DNA of 32,149 nucleotides from Dehalococcoidia bacterium (GTDB lineage Bacteria; Chloroflexota; Dehalococcoidia; Tepidiformales; Tepidiformaceae): assembly GCA_022826585.1 (NCBI GenBank), contig JAJDUR010000022.1:1-32149 (forward strand), written 5' to 3'. A program made the translations under genes and the position numbers. The notes beneath the pieces were generated by a model. It saw nothing but the letters and a program-made list of their open reading frames with translations, had not been told where the DNA came from and ran no database searches. Of the stretch, positions 30,460 to 32,149 are shown in pieces. The first letter of the stretch is position 1; the number at the start of each line of letters is the position of its first letter.

Positions 30460-30858
30460 CTAGAGCGGACTGCCTGTCGCGGAGTTGTCGGCGCTTCTCA
30501 TGCCGACCATCAGGAGCTTTGCGTCTACGAGCTCGTGGTTTTGCGTATCGGGAATCAAGCCCAGAGCCTGCAGCGATGTGGCTCCCAGCAGGGCAATACC
30601 CTCCTCTCCAAAGAGGACGGGAGAGGTACGCGCGCGCCCCGCGATCTCGAACGAGGCCTGGCCTATGGCGTATTCCTCTATCCGGTCATCCGCCAGGACG
30701 ACAGGATAGGTCTGTTCTTCTGGTTCGATGCCCAGCCTGTCCAACAGGGAAACTGGCAGCTTGGAGTACGACGCCCCGGTGTCGACGGTCATCGTGGCCT
30801 TTGCGTAGTCCCCGCCCATTGGGTTGCGCACCCGGACCTGGATCTCGAACGTGCCCAC
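30460..30858 (-). CDS. retropepsin-like aspartic protease (clan AA)
   Basis: This is a single-lobe aspartic protease of about 132 residues. It has the catalytic VDTGASYSKLP, a flap-like YPVVLADDRIEEY, and the closing LLGATSLQALGL (the 'hhG' strand near the C-terminus). Such proteins act as homodimers, each giving one Asp. The frame opens at TTG 30891, but GTG 30858 gives MGTFEIQVRVRN, the usual family start, with AGGG eight bases upstream. It faces the phosphohistidine-domain gene with a 24-base gap that holds a short GGGAA/TTCCC hairpin (30439-30452). Cytoplasmic; substrate unknown. Confidence 0.85.
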   Translation of the reverse strand: MGTFEIQVRVRNPMGGDYAKATMTVDTGASYSKLPVSLLDRLGIEPEEQTYPVVLADDRIEEYAIGQASFEIAGRARTSPVLFGEEGIALLGATSLQALGLIPDTQNHELVDAKLLMVGMRSADNSATGSPL

Positions 30859-30949
30859 CAGACCAGCCCTCACGGTAGTTGGAAACTCCAACCAGTATGG
30901 CGGAGAGAGTCTACCGTGTCACGTGGTTAGCACGCGCGTCGTGGCGCCT

Positions 30950-31720
30950 CTACGTCTTCGCGCGGCTGAACACGAGCCGGTCGTCGCTTGAGAGGTCCGG
31001 CCGGAAGCCATAGCCCTCGTCGTCGAAGTCCTTCAGGCCCTCGACATCCTCGATCCGGTTGCGGATTACGTAGCGGGCCATCAGGCCGCGGGCGCGCTTC
31101 GCCACCAGCCCGATCGTCTTCAGCTCGCCGTTCCGCTCTTCCTTGAAGTCCGCCGCCACGAGTGGCCGCGCGAGGCTCTTCGGCGGCACCGCCTTCGCGT
31201 ACTCCTGCGAGGCCAGGTTCAGCACCGGCGCCTCGGGGTCAGCGTCCTCGTCGTTGAGTGCATTCGCCAGGCGATCGCCCCAGAACTCGTACAGGTTCTT
31301 CCCGCGCTCGTTCGAGAGCTTCGTGCCCATCTCCAGGCGGTACGGCTGGATCAGGTCCAGCGGCCGCAGCAGCCCGTACAGCCCCGAGAGGATGCGCAGC
31401 CGGTCCTGCGCCCAGCCCAGGTCGTCCTGTTCGAGGCTGGACGCATCGAGCCCCTTGTAGACGTCCCCCTGGAAGGCGAGCACGCAGGGTTTCGCGTTCT
31501 CCTCCGTCAGAGGCAGGCTCATCTCCTGGAAGCGCGCGTGGTTCAGCTGCGCCAGCGAGTCGCTCAGCGACATCAGCTTCCGCAGGTCGCTCGCCTCGAG
31601 CGTCTTGCACGTCTGCAGGAGTGAGGCTGTGTCGTCGACGAAGCGGGGCTGCGTCGCGGAGAGCCCGTTGGCGACGGGCGAGAAGTCGAGTGCCTTGGCC
31701 GGCGAAATGATGGTAAGCAC
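30950..31720 (-). CDS. yaaA: peroxide stress protein YaaA (DUF328)
   Basis: The protein has 256 residues, the normal length of YaaA. The start is GTG 31720, giving MLTIISPAKALDF; the ribosome site GGGGAGG lies upstream, and the longer frame to 31996 runs into the divergent gene. Conserved blocks are present: AFQGDVYKGLDA, LRILSGLYGLLRPLDLIQPY, RLEMGTKLSN, LNLASQEYAKAV and LVAKRARGLMARY. In E. coli, YaaA limits free iron and DNA damage during peroxide stress and adopts a DNA-binding 'cantaloupe' fold. It is divergent from the ThDP enzyme gene; the spacer is 130 bases. Confidence 0.94.
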   Translation of the reverse strand: MLTIISPAKALDFSPVANGLSATQPRFVDDTASLLQTCKTLEASDLRKLMSLSDSLAQLNHARFQEMSLPLTEENAKPCVLAFQGDVYKGLDASSLEQDDLGWAQDRLRILSGLYGLLRPLDLIQPYRLEMGTKLSNERGKNLYEFWGDRLANALNDEDADPEAPVLNLASQEYAKAVPPKSLARPLVAADFKEERNGELKTIGLVAKRARGLMARYVIRNRIEDVEGLKDFDDEGYGFRPDLSSDDRLVFSRAKT

Positions 31721-31850
31721 GGGCGTTCCTCCCCGGATGAAGAACGGTATCTGCCGAAAATCGTACCAGAAGCCCCCGGGCCGGCCCTTGCCCCTCCCGC
31801 CTTCGTGCGCTGAGATCACCCTGCCCCCCAACGCCAGAACGGAGTACCCC

Positions 31851-32149
31851 ATGAACGGAAACGAGCTCATCGCCAGCATCCTCAAGCAGGAAGGGGTCGC
31901 CGAGATGACCTGCTTCCCCAACAACCCCCTCATCGAGGAGGTGGCGAAGCTCGGCATCCGGCCCATCATGTTCCGCCACGAGCGCGGCGCCATCATGGCC
32001 GCCGACGGCTACAGCCGCATGAGCGACGGCGAGCGCTTCGGCGTCGTCGCCACCCAGAACGCCGCCGGCGCCGAGAACGCCATGGGCGGCATCGCCCAGG
32101 CCTTCGGCGACAACGTCCCCATCCTCGTCCTGCCCGGCGGCTACCCGCT
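31851..32149 (+). CDS. ThDP-dependent enzyme, acetolactate synthase-like, N-terminal fragment (3' end outside window)
   Basis: Only the first 99 residues are in the window. They form the start of the pyrimidine-binding (PYR) domain: ELIASILKQEGVAEMTCFPN, then FRHERGAIMAADGYSRMSD, where the Glu of HER is the family's catalytic glutamate that activates thiamine diphosphate, and GVVATQNAAGAENAMGGIAQ. Members decarboxylate or carboligate 2-oxo acids; the exact activity cannot be set from this part. ATG 31851 has GGAG nine bases upstream. Confidence 0.9.
   Translation, partial: MNGNELIASILKQEGVAEMTCFPNNPLIEEVAKLGIRPIMFRHERGAIMAADGYSRMSDGERFGVVATQNAAGAENAMGGIAQAFGDNVPILVLPGGYP

Noticed and set aside
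1..32149. CRISPR array, IS element, prophage or integrative element
   Set aside because: No regularly spaced repeats, transposase, integrase or target-site duplication seen; neither tRNA shows a repeated 3' end nearby.

Overview
The window reads as chromosomal DNA of a free-living, GC-rich bacterium, by eye about two thirds G+C with strong C/G at third codon positions. The gene set fits a Chloroflexota lineage (Dehalococcoidia/SAR202-like) better than an actinobacterium. It combines an F420/flavin LLM oxidoreductase, a Rieske oxygenase, a phytanoyl-CoA-type dioxygenase, a P450, an MftD-like flavoenzyme, and an exported protein with paired 'GWN-hGW' domains. This assignment is inference, because no rRNA or other phylogenetic marker is present. 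I see no IS element, prophage, CRISPR array or replication origin.

Layout. 1-1512: 3' part of an SbcC/Rad50-type ATPase, facing a small winged-helix-like gene. 1912-1988: tRNA with a CAU anticodon. 2023-3192: MftD-like FMN enzyme. 3252-4646: TrkH/KtrB potassium channel subunit. 4692-9653: polyphosphate module (ppk1 leftward; CYTH-CHAD and ppx/gppA rightward). 9650-14555: polyhydroxyalkanoate (PHA) module, made of a leftward run padR/phaQ-like > phaE/R-like > phaC > GNAT > alpha/beta-hydrolase, a divergent phasin gene, and a second hydrolase. 14614-15365: dodecin and a helical protein of unknown function. 15714-16378: ribbon-helix-helix/PIN toxin-antitoxin pair. 16387-17712: P450. 17883-20075: secreted metallopeptidase with one active and one apparently dead half. 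20091-20978: phytanoyl-CoA dioxygenase family enzyme. 20979-21759: no convincing gene. 21760-24006: transmembrane LuxR-type regulator with about 15 RCC1-like repeats. 24100-24172: tRNA-Lys(UUU). 24274-28575: Rieske oxygenase, LLM oxidoreductase and DHA2-type exporter. 28699-30435: PEP-utilizer-type protein without an ATP-grasp domain. 30460-30858: retropepsin-like protease. 30950-31720: YaaA. 31851 to the window end: start of a ThDP-dependent enzyme.

How the genes may work together. Positions 4692-13749 form a continuous storage-polymer block: polyphosphate synthesis, binding and hydrolysis sit beside PHA synthesis, granule coating and a PhaQ-like regulator. The divergent phaP/phaQ intergenic region holds a perfect dyad, TGCAA-g-TTGCA, over a plausible -35 box, which is a ready-made autoregulatory switch. 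The rest is mostly oxidative accessory metabolism encoded as single genes or pairs.

The most unusual items are the membrane-spanning LuxR/RCC1 protein, the duplicated metallopeptidase whose second HExxH is lost, the two CGGCATGCCG palindromes exactly 63 bp apart in front of a hydrolase, and the orphan phosphohistidine-domain protein.
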